Positions 1 to 10,578 of a stretch of 64,000 nt of DNA are shown in pieces (the first letter of the stretch is position 1; each line of letters opens with the position of its first letter). The stretch comes from Liolophura sinensis (Eukaryota; Mollusca; Polyplacophora; Chitonida; Chitonidae). The position numbers and the translations under genes are program-made. The notes under the pieces were generated by a model. That model searched no databases. It was not told the DNA's origin and saw only the letters and a list, made by a program, of their open reading frames with translations. Where the stretch lies: NCBI RefSeq assembly GCF_032854445.1, contig NC_088295.1, forward strand, positions 52,683,249 through 52,747,248, given 5' to 3'.

Positions 1-254
1 TGTTTAGATTGATATTTTCGGGATTTTTTTCGTTTGTTTGTCGTTTGTGTCGACAATTTTGCCTTGAGTTCCAAAAATGAAAATGTTAATCTAGTTTTTG
101 ACCACAAAGATTGAACCAGTCGACATATTTTCACATCTTTATTCAAACGACATTTAATCGAATGTTACAGACTGTGCTAGCGATCTAAATGCGCTTTTAG
201 ATTGTAGCTTTGCACGATCAACACGCATCTAACGGCGTGTCAGGGCAGAAGAGC

Positions 255-1040
255 TTATTGGTTGACATGAGACATACCATTGTCAGGACGGACGAACTAG
301 ATGGTTGTCGCGTGGTATAGGATTGTCAGGAATTACAAGGTCGTGTGATATTCGTGCGGTATGCGTTTGTGAGGACGGGCAAGCTGGCTCGTAGGCGTCT
401 GTTATTTGATTATCAGGGCTGAGAAACTGACCGACTGACGTGTGTTATACGATTGATATGACGGACGGGCTGACTGATGTAGAATTAACAGAGCTTACGA
501 GCTCGCTGGTTTTCGTGTGATATACAATTGTCAGGACAGAAGATCTCGCTAGATGACGTGTGATATACGATTGCCAGGACGGAAGATCTCGCTAGATGAC
601 GTGTGATATACGATTGTCAGGACGGAAGATCTCGCTAGGTGACGTGTGATATACAATTGTCCGCACATACGAACTAGTTGGTTGTTATAAGACGTATGAC
701 TGTCAGGCCGGACGAACGCATTGACTGACATGAGGTATGTGACTGTCAGGATAGACAAGCTTACATAAGGTACCAATTGTCAGGCCAGACGAACTCGAAT
801 TTCATTGCAGCATTTTACTTATCAGTTTTGCGCAAAATTCGTCTAAATTTTTGACGTGTGAGGTACGACTATTAGGACGCACGAACTCACTGGATGACGA
901 GTGAGATACAACTGTTATATCGCACGAACTCGCTGGATGATGAGTGAGATACGACTGTTAGTACGCATAAACTCGCTGGATGACGTGTGAGATACGGCTG
1001 TTATGACGCACGAACTCGCTGGATGACGTGTGCATGACAT
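255..1040. repeat. Degenerate minisatellite, unit about 50-55 bp
   Basis: A recurring phrase of the form 'gatgacgtgtgatatacgat' followed by 'tgtcaggacggacgaactcg' is seen about fifteen times. The best-preserved units lie at 540-660 and 880-1040. The array is broken near 797-850 by non-matching AT-rich sequence. ORFs overlapping it on the minus strand are by-products of the repeat and carry no recognisable domain. Confidence 0.85.
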
Positions 1041-1990
1041 ATACTGTCGGGATGGATATACGGATCTGTAAAATTTCCAAAATTTCTCAGAGGACATGGA
1101 AAATTCTTTTAACCGATGAGCGTTTGATCGTCTATCGAAGTCAATATGCTTTCTTTGTTCTAGCGAGTGGAAACAAGAAATCATTCCCCAAAGAACTGTG
1201 AGTCACCACACCTAATCAACTAAATGGTGAACACATCAGCAAGAGCAGTTTCTCGTCCTGTGGGACGCGGTTGGAGGGAGGAACGAAATGCACTTAACAG
1301 AAGTATAGCTAAATCCTAGGTCACTTGAATGACGCGTGAACGCGGGGGGTTAAACGGCGGTCATAAAAACTTATGTTACATACCAAGAAGTTATGCTAAT
1401 GACCAGCCATACCATAGCTCGGGAAAATACGGTATTGAAAAACTGACGGTATCTGAGTACTTAATACCTGTTAGCAAATATGGTCGTAAATTTAATGTAT
1501 GTAATGAAACTACATTAACCTTGGACCATTAATAAAGCCCAGTACACAAGATATGTTTGCATGATGAGAAGCACATAAATAGACACGCTCTATTTTATAT
1601 GATTCCCATCCACTTAACCCAGTGCACTGATTGGTGTATATATCTGAATGAATCTTGTACCAACTGAGTCTAAAGCTCCTTGACAAAGCAACCGACCTGG
1701 CCGGGAACAGGCCGAGTTCTAATGGTTTAAAAAATTTATAAATTCCCCCGCTCTCTCACAGCTTGTGAAGCTTTTCTGAAACGTTACTTACAAAAAATGT
1801 TACGAACAATCTGATCTATTTTTTTTGAAAGCCCATGTATCACCTAATCAGAGAAACCGAAATATGGACGAACAGACCTACACTAAAACTTGATATGTAA
1901 TTCTCCATGATTTAAATTTTCAAGTTTCAATTACGTATAATGGAAAAAAATTCTGGAAAACGAAAAAACATAAAAAAAACTTCGTTGAAA
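1041..1990. other. Unique intergenic DNA
   Basis: I see no gene, RNA gene or repeat unit here. The short ORF at 1329-1532 has no recognisable domain and no splice-site support. Confidence 0.5.
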
Positions 1991-2640
1991 ATGAGCGAAA
2001 CAGCCCGAAACTCGAATTTCTTTTGTAAGTCATGCTTGTGAAGCCAAACTCCAATTTAATACAATGGACAGTTTTGAAAAAAACGTGTGGGAAAAGTCCA
2101 AATTTAAACAAAAATTTAAAAATATAGTTCAAATCTGACATAGGTGCTGAGACTCGAACTCGAAGTGTAACTTGTTAGGGTGGAGACATCAATCAACTTT
2201 CAATTCAAAACAACGAACCGTTTTGAAAAAGTGGCCGGAATACTGCTTAAGTCCAGATCTGGACAAAAAAAAAACAGAAAAATTTTCTCCAAGTTAGACG
2301 TAGGGATCCGATACTCGAACTTGATCTATAACTTGTTATGGTGAAGCACGTTGTACCAGCTTTAAATTTAAAACGGTTAAACGGTTTAAATTTAAATCTG
2401 GAAATTGTCGTCCAAGTGTGGACAAAAACGGCCCTAATTTTGTCTAGACTGGAAGTAGGGGTCGGAAGCTCGAACTTTGTTCTGCAGATTGTTATGGTGA
2501 AGTCGTGTAGCGAGATTAAAATACTTGCATACTGTTTTTTTAAAAGTCCAAATACAAAAGCGAACATAACTTTGTTTAAACTCGATCTCAAACTTAATCT
2601 TCAACTTGCTATGGTGAAGCCCTATACCAAGCTTCAATTC
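1990..2640. repeat. Highly degenerate tandem repeat, unit about 110-160 bp
   Basis: The motif 'ctcgaacttgatctataact' plus 'tgttatggtgaag' recurs in decayed form near 2011, 2153, 2313, 2469 and 2581. Between copies a second shared phrase (tccaaatctggacaaaaa, then ctccaagttagacgtagggg) appears. Spacings of about 141, 160, 157 and 112 bases indicate an old array with indels. Opposing ORFs here follow from the repeat and low complexity. Confidence 0.65.
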
Positions 2641-2699
2641 AATACCACGAACGGCTTTGAAGAAAAGTCCAAAACGGTGACAACTGTTCCAGTTTTTTA

Positions 2700-5220
2700 A
2701 GCAAATACTTAACAAAAAAGTTTTTCTAGTCGACAGATTAATGGCAGACTGATTTTAACTGATGATGTATGACATGATTTACTTCACATTTTTTTCACCA
2801 CTCAACAGTTGTTAGAAAAACAGAGGTGGAAATGTTCAAAGTATAACATATTAAATAAATCAGAATAAAAAAAATCCTTCTCCAGCTTGTTGATTCAACA
2901 AGATCCATAATTAACGGCCCGAAATATTGATAGATGGAGTTCAAGGAAGTCCAGCCTCTCCCACCGCGACTAATTTATTTTTGCGTAACTCTTTTAGAAA
3001 TGATGTATCTAACGGGATACTTACCTTTCCATGCTTCGATGGTAAATTCCGTTCAATAGAAAAATAGATATAGAAAACGGTAAAAAAACCATAGGGAAAA
3101 ATGCGTATGTGTTTTATATAGGTTGAAAGTATGAAATATGAATTTTTGTTTACAACATGCTTGCACTATTGCTTTTCTTTCAGTATACAACTGACATTAT
3201 TTTCACAGCGCTGCCTGCCGTGAAGGCAATTACGCGCGGACAAAGTACTTCGTATTGACAGACTTTGGTATTGTCTTGTCGGGCTTCTACTAAATCAATG
3301 CCAATTACGGAAACAGAAAAAACCCAGTATCAATATAAAGTGAGTTAGTAGCTCTGCTTAAATCAGCGCGTTGTATTAACCAAATTACCATAGCAGGCTC
3401 AGACTATACGCAAAGAATCCGAGTTTTTTTTTCCTTCAGAGCATTGGTATTTGGCTGTTGAGCACTGAGAGTTCTTTCAGAGCTGAATCGCTTCATTTTG
3501 TCCCTAATGATGAACATAAACCATGCTGTCAGTTTCTGTACAAAATTAAATTACATCAGACTTAAATATGAACAAGAAATAACTGATTATTGTGCTGATT
3601 TTTGTCTTCTGTTTATTTACTTATTTGACTATTGTTTAAAGCCATAATCAAAACTTTTCACTTGAACGATTGCCGACAGCTTTATGAAGGAAATAAACTG
3701 GAAATACTGCCGTAAAGCGAAAAGCGGATGACGCACTCGCTCACGTGACGTAAGATATGCCCGTCATATGGGTGGAAAACAAGTGGACCTTCATCTAACG
3801 CTAGGCTATCACTACACATGCAAACGGCCACGTGACCAGGAGCATCTTCGACAACTTGTTGTCACCCAAACCCCACAAGTGGTGAAAGTGGAAAATCTTC
3901 AAATTCCCCGTATATAACTCGCACCTCTTTTGTTTTATTGTAATGTGTTCGTTTTCTCCTATTGGTTCGCTCGGTGTGTAGGCACAACAATATTGGAAAC
4001 TAAGTTTCGCATGTGTACAATGCATAAATGCATGAAACAGAGCTGACCAACTGAACAGTAGGCTTGGTTTAACGATATGTTTTAAATGATGGGGCTTTAA
4101 GCTTAAGGCAGGTTAAATTTATCTGCGTGGGCGCTTCATGACAATAGGCCGTTCCACATACATGAATATGTTTGTTCTTCTATCTGTATGGAACAAAAGT
4201 GTGTAGGCAAACGTCAAACGTTGTACAAGCGACTCATCACATGTCCTTTGTTTATCCAGGTCATTCTCAGTGTCTACCAAAATATGTTACAGCTATTTCA
4301 TACAACACTGTTTTGTTCGCCGCTTTTATGGCGTGCATTTTATGGCGTTTATGGCTCCTTATTGTTGTAAGCCTAAAGCTTTTTACAGTGGAACATCGTA
4401 CCTTACTGATACTCTGAATGCCTGATGGATCTCTTAGCCTCAACAAGCTAGCCAATGATTTAGTCGTGATGGTCCCAATTTGGCCTCAAAACGAGGCGAT
4501 GTAATTAAAATCATGTACGACAGTTCGCCATGAAACCCACAAAGCTACTGAGAATCAAGCCCGAACGATGTTATCCCCGTATCCTCCTATCTTAAGTGCA
4601 ACGGGTGATCAGCTGTTTGCTGAGCACTTGAGCGAGTGCTTGCCTGCTGTAATGACGCCATGTTCTTCCCAATAACCTTAGGACATATGATTTGATCTAG
4701 AGGTTGATATATTTGCCAGTGCCGACAACGGTTGTGACACAAAGTAAACTTATCTCACAACTGTTGACTGTGGCTATCTATCATAAAAGCCTGGTCAGAA
4801 CATGGTCTCCATATGGTATTTAGCAGTTGATCGCGCTTTAACTAATGAAGCATACATTTTCCATTTGTACGGGCCATTCACGAGCCTTCTCCATAGGATT
4901 ACGTCGTTAAAGTCTAAATATTACGATTGTCGAAACGAATTTCTTCGGAATAACTTTGCTTATTTATTCACATACCTTTTGATGTTATAAACGATAAAAT
5001 AAATTTGTCTCAAAAATGAAGGTTAACTGTATAGCCTGCACGACGGCCTATATCTGACATTATACTTGAAAAGTGTGCAGTTGATTTGGGAAAAGGATGT
5101 ATCTTATCATCTGTTCACCACAAGGCCTACTAACGCTCTGAAACAACTGACTATATGTGACGAGAAAGGTTGCGATACAAATCAGATTTATCACATACAC
5201 ATTTAACAAGCTTAGATTAA
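2700..5220. other. AT-rich intergenic DNA, no gene seen
   Basis: No convincing exon is visible. A reversed SINE-like tail (tttgactattgtttaaagcc) lies at about 3610-3660, and a short piece near 3445-3475 (ggctgttgagcactgagag) resembles 8975-8995. ORFs of 60-80 codons near 3800-4450 overlap in opposite strands and look like chance. Confidence 0.5.
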
Positions 5221-5221
5221 A

Positions 5222-5335
5222 AAGTTGTTTGTTTATTTGATTGCCCTACTGAAGAATATATCACTTATTCTGCTGAGGTTAACATTGAAAACCGACAACC
5301 CTACGCAGGATCATGGCATACCTTCCCACGTACCC
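5222..5335 (-). mobile_element. Degenerate copy of the main SINE family (family A)
   Basis: Read on the minus strand this aligns to the family A 3' region. The plus strand shows decayed forms of 'tttatttgattggtgtttta', of 'actcaagaatatttcactta' and of the inner 'gaccttcccacgtacg'. The middle is strongly diverged, so this is an old insertion. No target-site duplication is recognisable. Confidence 0.5.
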
Positions 5336-5712
5336 TACTGGCTATCTTGTATGTAATATAAGCTGGGCTCCGGGATTTGGCAAGCGATTTCATGATCGAA
5401 GATGATGTATCACATTTTTTATATCACTGTTTATCAGTTATAGTTAGCACCAATGTCTTTGTACAAAAAGTAAATGAAGGGAAATGTTCGTAACACGCAG
5501 GTGTACAGTAAGGTTCAGGCTATATGTATGTATGTGGAGTGAACCATTTAGGAGGGACAACGCACATAATCAATATGTCAGGCTGTTTAGGCTAATGATT
5601 GAAAGTGTGATGTAGTGACGAAGCCAACAGGGTCAGTTAAGAGAGAAATCGTGTTAGCGTTCGAACGACAAACGTGCTCATAAGTCATCTTCACGGCCGC
5701 GCTTGAAGCTCG

Positions 5713-6285
5713 TTATATTGGTTTACCAAGCAGAGTGCCCATTGTCTTGGAAGAAAGGCTGTTGCATAGTCGGCCAGTTCCGCAGTTGGTACGTTCGTCA
5801 ACTGGCATAACTATGGATATTGTATGTATCCTTGCCTGAACGGCCTCCAGAACCGGGCTGTTCATCGCTATAAGCCCACGGCTCGGCTCTGCCGGGTATT
5901 TCTCTGACCCTACAGTGGCTGCTCGAATGATCATCGCTCGCCAGGACGGTGCGGAAGAGACTGTAGCATGTTGACGGGGGCGGGCATTTTCACCTGACGC
6001 CCGGATAACCGGGAAGAACGTTGGCTTGAGCTGAACCTCAATCCGGTGGAGGATGCATACAACCAAACACCTGCCGCTCGGGCTCCGTATGGACGCCATT
6101 TTCATAAACGACTCTTCCAGCTTCCCGCCATAGACTGGTGTTAATGTGTATGTTTGTACTCCAGTGAAGAACATGCTGCCGTGTGCGCTGTTGTCTCCAA
6201 ATTGCGTGTAGCATGCCTCGGTGTTGCGCTCCCTTCTGTGCGCCATGAGACAGGGCATGTCCGAGGACGAGCTGTCTCTACCCAT
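5713..6285 (-). CDS. Unassigned 190-codon ORF in a GC-richer island
   Basis: This is the longest non-repetitive ORF in the window. It lies in DNA visibly richer in G+C and CpG than its flanks. The ATG has a favourable context, with purines at -3 and +4. The predicted protein is hydrophilic, has scattered cysteines, and shows no signal peptide, membrane segment or family motif that I recognise. One ORF of this size is not far from what chance gives in 64 kb of two-strand sequence at this composition. The opposite strand also carries protein-like stretches. It may be a single-exon gene, an exon of a larger gene, or nothing. Confidence 0.2.
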   Translation of the reverse strand: MGRDSSSSDMPCLMAHRRERNTEACYTQFGDNSAHGSMFFTGVQTYTLTPVYGGKLEESFMKMASIRSPSGRCLVVCILHRIEVQLKPTFFPVIRASGENARPRQHATVSSAPSWRAMIIRAATVGSEKYPAEPSRGLIAMNSPVLEAVQARIHTISIVMPVDERTNCGTGRLCNSLSSKTMGTLLGKPI

Positions 6286-6320
6286 CTTGTCTGTCTGACT
6301 GTCTTTCTTCTCTTAACCAG

Positions 6321-6408
6321 ACACATCAGCTTTGTCTTCTCGTTGCACGACGATTCCGCCGATTTCCTTCAGGAATATTTTTCCTCTCCAGACAAGATTT
6401 CAGTGGAG
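6321..6408 (+). CDS. Candidate internal exon with strong splice sites
   Basis: A long pyrimidine-rich tract ends in 'ttctcttaaccag' at 6320, a good 3' splice acceptor. 88 bases later 'gtggag|gtaaga' at 6408/6409 is a near-consensus donor. One frame through the interval is open and encodes an acidic stretch including DDSADFLQEYFSSPDKISVE. The open frame also extends upstream into 6154. I do not recognise the protein. The exon starts 36 bases beyond the start of the minus-strand ORF at 6285, so the two would be divergent. Splice signals alone occur by chance, so support is modest. Confidence 0.25.
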
Positions 6409-6439
6409 GTAAGATAACGCTCTTTCAACTCAGTCTCGT

Positions 6440-8015
6440 TTCCTATGTTACAATGTGACTAACTGCTCTTAATTTTGTACATTTCATTTGGAAATTGAAA
6501 AGCCTGAATAGAAGTTGAAGATGCAATTTTAAACCCATGTAAAACACAAGGTCGACCAAGTAACTCATATACACCTGAAAATTAAAGTTAGTACCCGGTA
6601 TATTCAAATCCAGATAACACTGCCCAACCACGTATGATAGCAAGACTTAGGGTAGAACTTACTTGACTTTCCTGATTTAATTCGCTGTCTGATACAGCAT
6701 ATTGTATTAAGTATTCAAAACTGCATAGACATGCTCGATATTCGAAAGCCCCTATCGTACGGAAAGATCCTCAGCGTATCCTAGTTCGTAAAACGGTTAA
6801 ATACCTCTAAGTATCCCTATTTAAGATTATATTGACGGATTAAGTTTATTTTACGACCTCTAACTAGGCTGTTGTAGGAACGACGAAAAACACAAATGCG
6901 ATTTTGTTTTAGAGCGAATTACGTGACAATTTCTTCAGTTCAATGCAACTACACCGTCTCACACCAGCAACCATTGTCGATCGCGAACATGACTTTAATA
7001 GCTTTAAGACATCTAGGGGAATCGGATCATTAAAAATTGGCCGAAATTTTCCCTTGAAAACCATACGTCCGTTTTGTACCCCGCTGTGACTGACTCGTTT
7101 CCCCAAAAATAACATTCTGGAGTGGGAACTGTTATTGGATTGGATTTACATAGTCAGGTATGTAGCGGTAATTGACCACCGGTATGCAGGCTGACACTGA
7201 AATATTCCCTCCTGAGCTATTTTCTGGAAAATTGATTCTCTGTTATCTGCTTTATTACTATTTACATTTTCTACAATTATACTTACATAAGCCTTAATTG
7301 ACAACCGTTATGCAGTCATATATTCTTTTTTTTCTGAAAAATTGATTCTCTGTTATCTGCTATATTACTATTTAGAATTACAATTACATATAACAGCCAG
7401 TAAAGCTGGCTGCTTCCTTATATTTGTGCCATCTAGCGAGAGCAATGTGAGGCGTCTTGACTGACACCTGTCGTTGAGTTTGTCGATGTTTCTCTCGTTT
7501 GAGTTTTATACAGTGAGCAAATGTGAATAACCCAGTGAACATGGGCGTGTTTCTCGATACCTGCATAGCTGCTTTTGTAAATAGCTACCGGAAGCCGGCA
7601 TCCTCGCTGAATTTGTACATTTGATATGAACAAGAATGACTTCTACGCGAGGTTCCCAATAGCCCTTGTCCCGTGAGCTTGTTCGTGAATCCAGCTTTCG
7701 AATGTTTTTTTCGCGGGTGTACGTCAGGAGGCTTGCCATTTACCTGACGAATTGCGGTGGTTTTCCTGACTACAGTAAAACACTCATAAAATGAACATCC
7801 GTCTATAGGGTCAATGGCCATCGATTTCGTTTGAATCACTTTAGACCCGTCTGCCCGAGGTCCCTAAACAAACAGTTAGGCTGGCTCTAGTATCCACTGT
7901 ATATGCATAACGAAAAAGATCAAATATATAAGTATGAAATATGATTAGACGTGTTGACCTTGTCTACTAGCCATCCTGGTCTAATCGTGTTGTGAAACAT
8001 AAACCCTGCACAAAC
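6440..8015. other. Intergenic DNA with a local duplication at 7165-7380
   Basis: No gene is recognised. An imperfect tandem duplication of about 110-130 bases is visible: 'aaaattgattctctgttatc' occurs at about 7228 and again at about 7338, each preceded by 'aattgac' with 'accg(g)tatgcag'. The overlapping minus-strand ORFs at 7384-7839 show no domain. Confidence 0.6.
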
Positions 8016-8018
8016 ATG

Positions 8019-8860
8019 TCAGGCCTTTCTCCTCCCGCCATTTGTTAACGTGGCCGGTTTGAAACATTTATCAGCGTTTGTCGAACGTAAATCCCCCGGC
8101 GACTTGATAAATGCTCGCTTATCCCACTTGGTGGCAGAGGTGGTTATTCCGCTACAGCCTGTTAAGCCGGTTGGAGCTGTAGATACCCCACAGCTCTCCG
8201 CCATAAAATTAAAGTGTAGTTTAATGAAACCTAACCTCATCAAAGGACAGTGTTATGGTGTTAAGCAAGTCTTGATTTAACTATGCGATGAGCTATCCCT
8301 GACGTAATTATGACGTTTGTGTGCTTGAGTTTACAGATGTTACATAGTATTTGAATGTCCCATCATGCAGAAACAGAGAGCAATTACAACCTGTTTCCAG
8401 GTTATCCATTCGCGTCCTATTTCATGTTGTATTTCGCCCCTTATTATTCAGTGTGCTTTGCACGCTTGAGCACGGCGCACAATGTCACAATCAATTGTAC
8501 CTAAAACAACTTTCTTTCTTCTAACATTGTAAGCCCCTTTTTTAAACATTTGTCTCACGCGAGAAAATCACCTGACCTTTTTTTAATTTAGTTGTTTTAG
8601 TGATGGGTCACATGTGTAAGACGAAAAGCCCTCATTTAAACAAGTGCTTGGAAACAGCAGCCAGAAACTTCTGTACAGAAGGCCATACATCGTTATTAAT
8701 TATGCGAATACAGCTTTTACCGAAGGCAAATGCCTTCGACATTTATAATTTAGAGTGTTGTTCGCCGCAGGTGGCACAGTATGCTTCAATTTAGATTGCA
8801 GCCTGATAACTGGTTATCAATGGCTGGACCAGATGTTATCAGGGTTTTTTTCCTTTGAAA
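8019..8860. promoter_or_regulatory. Candidate regulatory or conserved non-coding block
   Basis: This stretch is free of tandem repeats and SINE sequence and has two parts. At 8019-8280 both strands stay open in overlapping frames without any domain. At 8290-8860 factor-like motifs are dense: TGACGTAATTATGACG, an octamer-like ATGCGAAT next to TTAATTAT, an E-box CAGGTGG, and GATAAC-TG-GTTATC at 8805-8818 followed by another GTTATC near 8835. These motifs are seen in the sequence. A regulatory role is inference and cannot be shown without cross-species alignment. Confidence 0.25.
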
Positions 8861-8897
8861 TAACAAAAGTATTTTGTATACCCCTTTCACATACGTA

Positions 8898-8950
8898 TTA
8901 TTTATTTGTTCATTTGATTGTTGTTTAACGTCATATTAAAAATCAAATTG
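8898..8950 (-). mobile_element. Decayed SINE-like 3' tail, reversed
   Basis: The phrase 'tttgattgttgtttaacgtc' followed by an AT-rich stretch resembles a reversed 3' tail of the family A type, but with 'gttgtttaacg' rather than 'ggtgttttacg'. A similar stretch occurs at 3610-3660, so a second tail subtype is likely. Confidence 0.35.
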
Positions 8951-9015
8951 GAGAATAAACATAAATTTGTTTTTGGCTCTTGAGCACTGAAGGAAATGTG
9001 GCATATCTCAGGACA

Positions 9016-9200
9016 AACCCAACTCATGCTGGCTTCCTCTCTGGCCGTGCGTGGGAAGGTCTTCCACCAACCTGCGAATGGTCGTGGGTTTCCCCGGGGA
9101 TTTGTATTCACCCACCATAATGCTGGCCGCCGTCGTATAAGTGAAATATTCTTGAATACGGCGTAAAACACCAATCAAATAAATAAAAATAAATAAATCA
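9016..9200 (+). mobile_element. SINE family A, 5'-truncated
   Basis: The copy begins at about 'cccaactcatgctggc', so it lacks the tRNA-like head. It then carries the central region (ggccgtgcgtgggaaggtct, a variant of gggctctgcccgg, ccaccataatgctggccgcc) and the 3' end with 'aaaacaccaatcaaataaat' and a short AAAT-type tail. Confidence 0.85.
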
Positions 9201-9289
9201 TAAGAAACCACCAGTTGCTGACTGCAGGCACCTGATAAAATTAGCAGTGATATGCTGGGAAGCCCACCAGGTGCTGGATTAGAAATTGT

Positions 9290-9405
9290 GGCATTATTTG
9301 GAGCTTTCCCGCGGGCCCCTGCCCGGCTTCCTCCCACCGTAATTCTGGTGGCCGTAGCAATATTATTGAGTACGGCTTATAACTTCTATCAAATGAAATA
9401 AATAA
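9290..9405 (+). mobile_element. SINE family A, degenerate 3' fragment
   Basis: Decayed forms of the family A central and 3' regions are visible in order: 'cccctgcccggcttcctccc', 'accgtaattctggtggccgt', 'attattgagtacggcttata', then 'tcaaatgaaataaata'. It lies directly downstream of the better copy at 9016-9200 and is clearly older. Confidence 0.7.
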
Positions 9406-10395
9406 CGTATTGGATCTTTGGCAAATTTGTTATAATTTGAATCCATCCCGCGCTGGCTACTTCCGTTAAAGTCTGTTCCTCAGGCGCGAAATAGTACAGG
9501 AGAAAGGTCATAGTGGTAAATAGTAAATTGAACAGCTATTTCGTGTCCGATTCATTTCTAGTGATACACGATTTCGTCTGCGACTATTTGGCTTATTCAG
9601 AGTGATGTAATTCGAACTCATTTGCTGAATGATAGAGAATGCTGTGTCTAAATGAAAACTTTTGAGATTATAAACATAATTAATCAACGCAAGCTATTGT
9701 TGTAAAGCTTATTTTTCCATTGAACCTGAATAATTTGAGGAGGAGCCAGTTCTCTTTCGATTTCTCTATTGAGGAATAAAAATTTAGCAGTACATCCTCG
9801 GATTTCAGTTTGGTTTTCAAGCCCTCAATTGTGTTGATTGTCTGGAATTAGTGATGCATGCCATAGACAGACGACCCATTACCCGCCAGCGCAGGTCGTA
9901 GGCTCTGGTCAATGAGGTTGCAGCTAGGTTCTAATCTAGCTGTCATTGTTTTCGCTATGACTTAATATCAAGAAGTAACTTTCGAAGGGAACTTTGCAAG
10001 CCTGTTTCTTCCAACCACAAACTTGACCACATTCGTATAAACAATAGAAAAATCATATGTTTGCCGTGAAACACCAGTCAATTAAATAAATATATCCAAG
10101 GAACTCTTTTTCATCATAATAATGATTGGAGCGTCATTCTTAAGAAACTTTATTTTGCCCATTGTTCTCGCAGTTTCTACATTCAATTCCTAAAGATATT
10201 TACTCTATCTAGCAGCTTAATAAATACGGAAAGACGACTCACGGCTTTGTACTTTACTCGAAAATGATTGTTATTGTTTAGTTCAAATTTTAAAGAGAAT
10301 GTGTACTAATTACAGTCTCCCAATTTATGTCATGTCAGTAATTTACTGTACAACCCATCTTGCTGACTATAGCGGTATAACCATTGCAACAGTGT
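9406..10395. other. Region upstream of the cysteine-rich exon
   Basis: A 5' exon with a signal peptide would be expected somewhere upstream of 10408, but none is convincingly visible here. A SINE 3' scrap (gtgaaacaccagtcaattaa) is at 10055-10092. The stretch probably includes intron. Confidence 0.4.
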
Positions 10396-10407
10396 GCTAT
10401 GTTACAG

Positions 10408-10578
10408 GAGTGTACTCGTCGCATGAGACCGTGTCTGCCATGGGAGAACGACTGTTGTCCAGGATTGCAGTGTACGAATTACGCTGGAAGATCCTGTGAG
10501 TACGACCACGAGATGTGTGTCTGCACCAGGCGGAAATCCGGCATAGATGCCCACATCGAGCAGAGAGATTTTTTATGA
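10408..10578 (+). CDS. Terminal exon of a secreted-type eight-cysteine (knottin-like) peptide gene, copy 1
   Basis: The exon encodes 56 residues and a stop. It starts after an acceptor 'tatgttacag' at 10407, in phase 0. Cysteines follow C-X6-C-X6-CC-X4-C-X7-C-X6-C-X-C, with a PWENDCC core, a CTNYAGRSC loop and a CVC end, then a 15-residue hydrophilic tail. The first six cysteines fit the inhibitor cystine knot consensus; the last two would add a fourth disulfide. A second exon with the same spacing and the same acceptor position lies at 44071-44202 on the minus strand. About 27 of 43 aligned residues match while most silent sites differ, so I take both as real genes. ICK peptides are normally secreted and serve as toxins, defence peptides or signalling ligands; nothing here decides among these. 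A signal-peptide exon must lie upstream and was not found. Other small disulfide folds (colipase- or prokineticin-like) are possible. Confidence 0.82.
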   Translation, partial: ECTRRMRPCLPWENDCCPGLQCTNYAGRSCEYDHEMCVCTRRKSGIDAHIEQRDFL

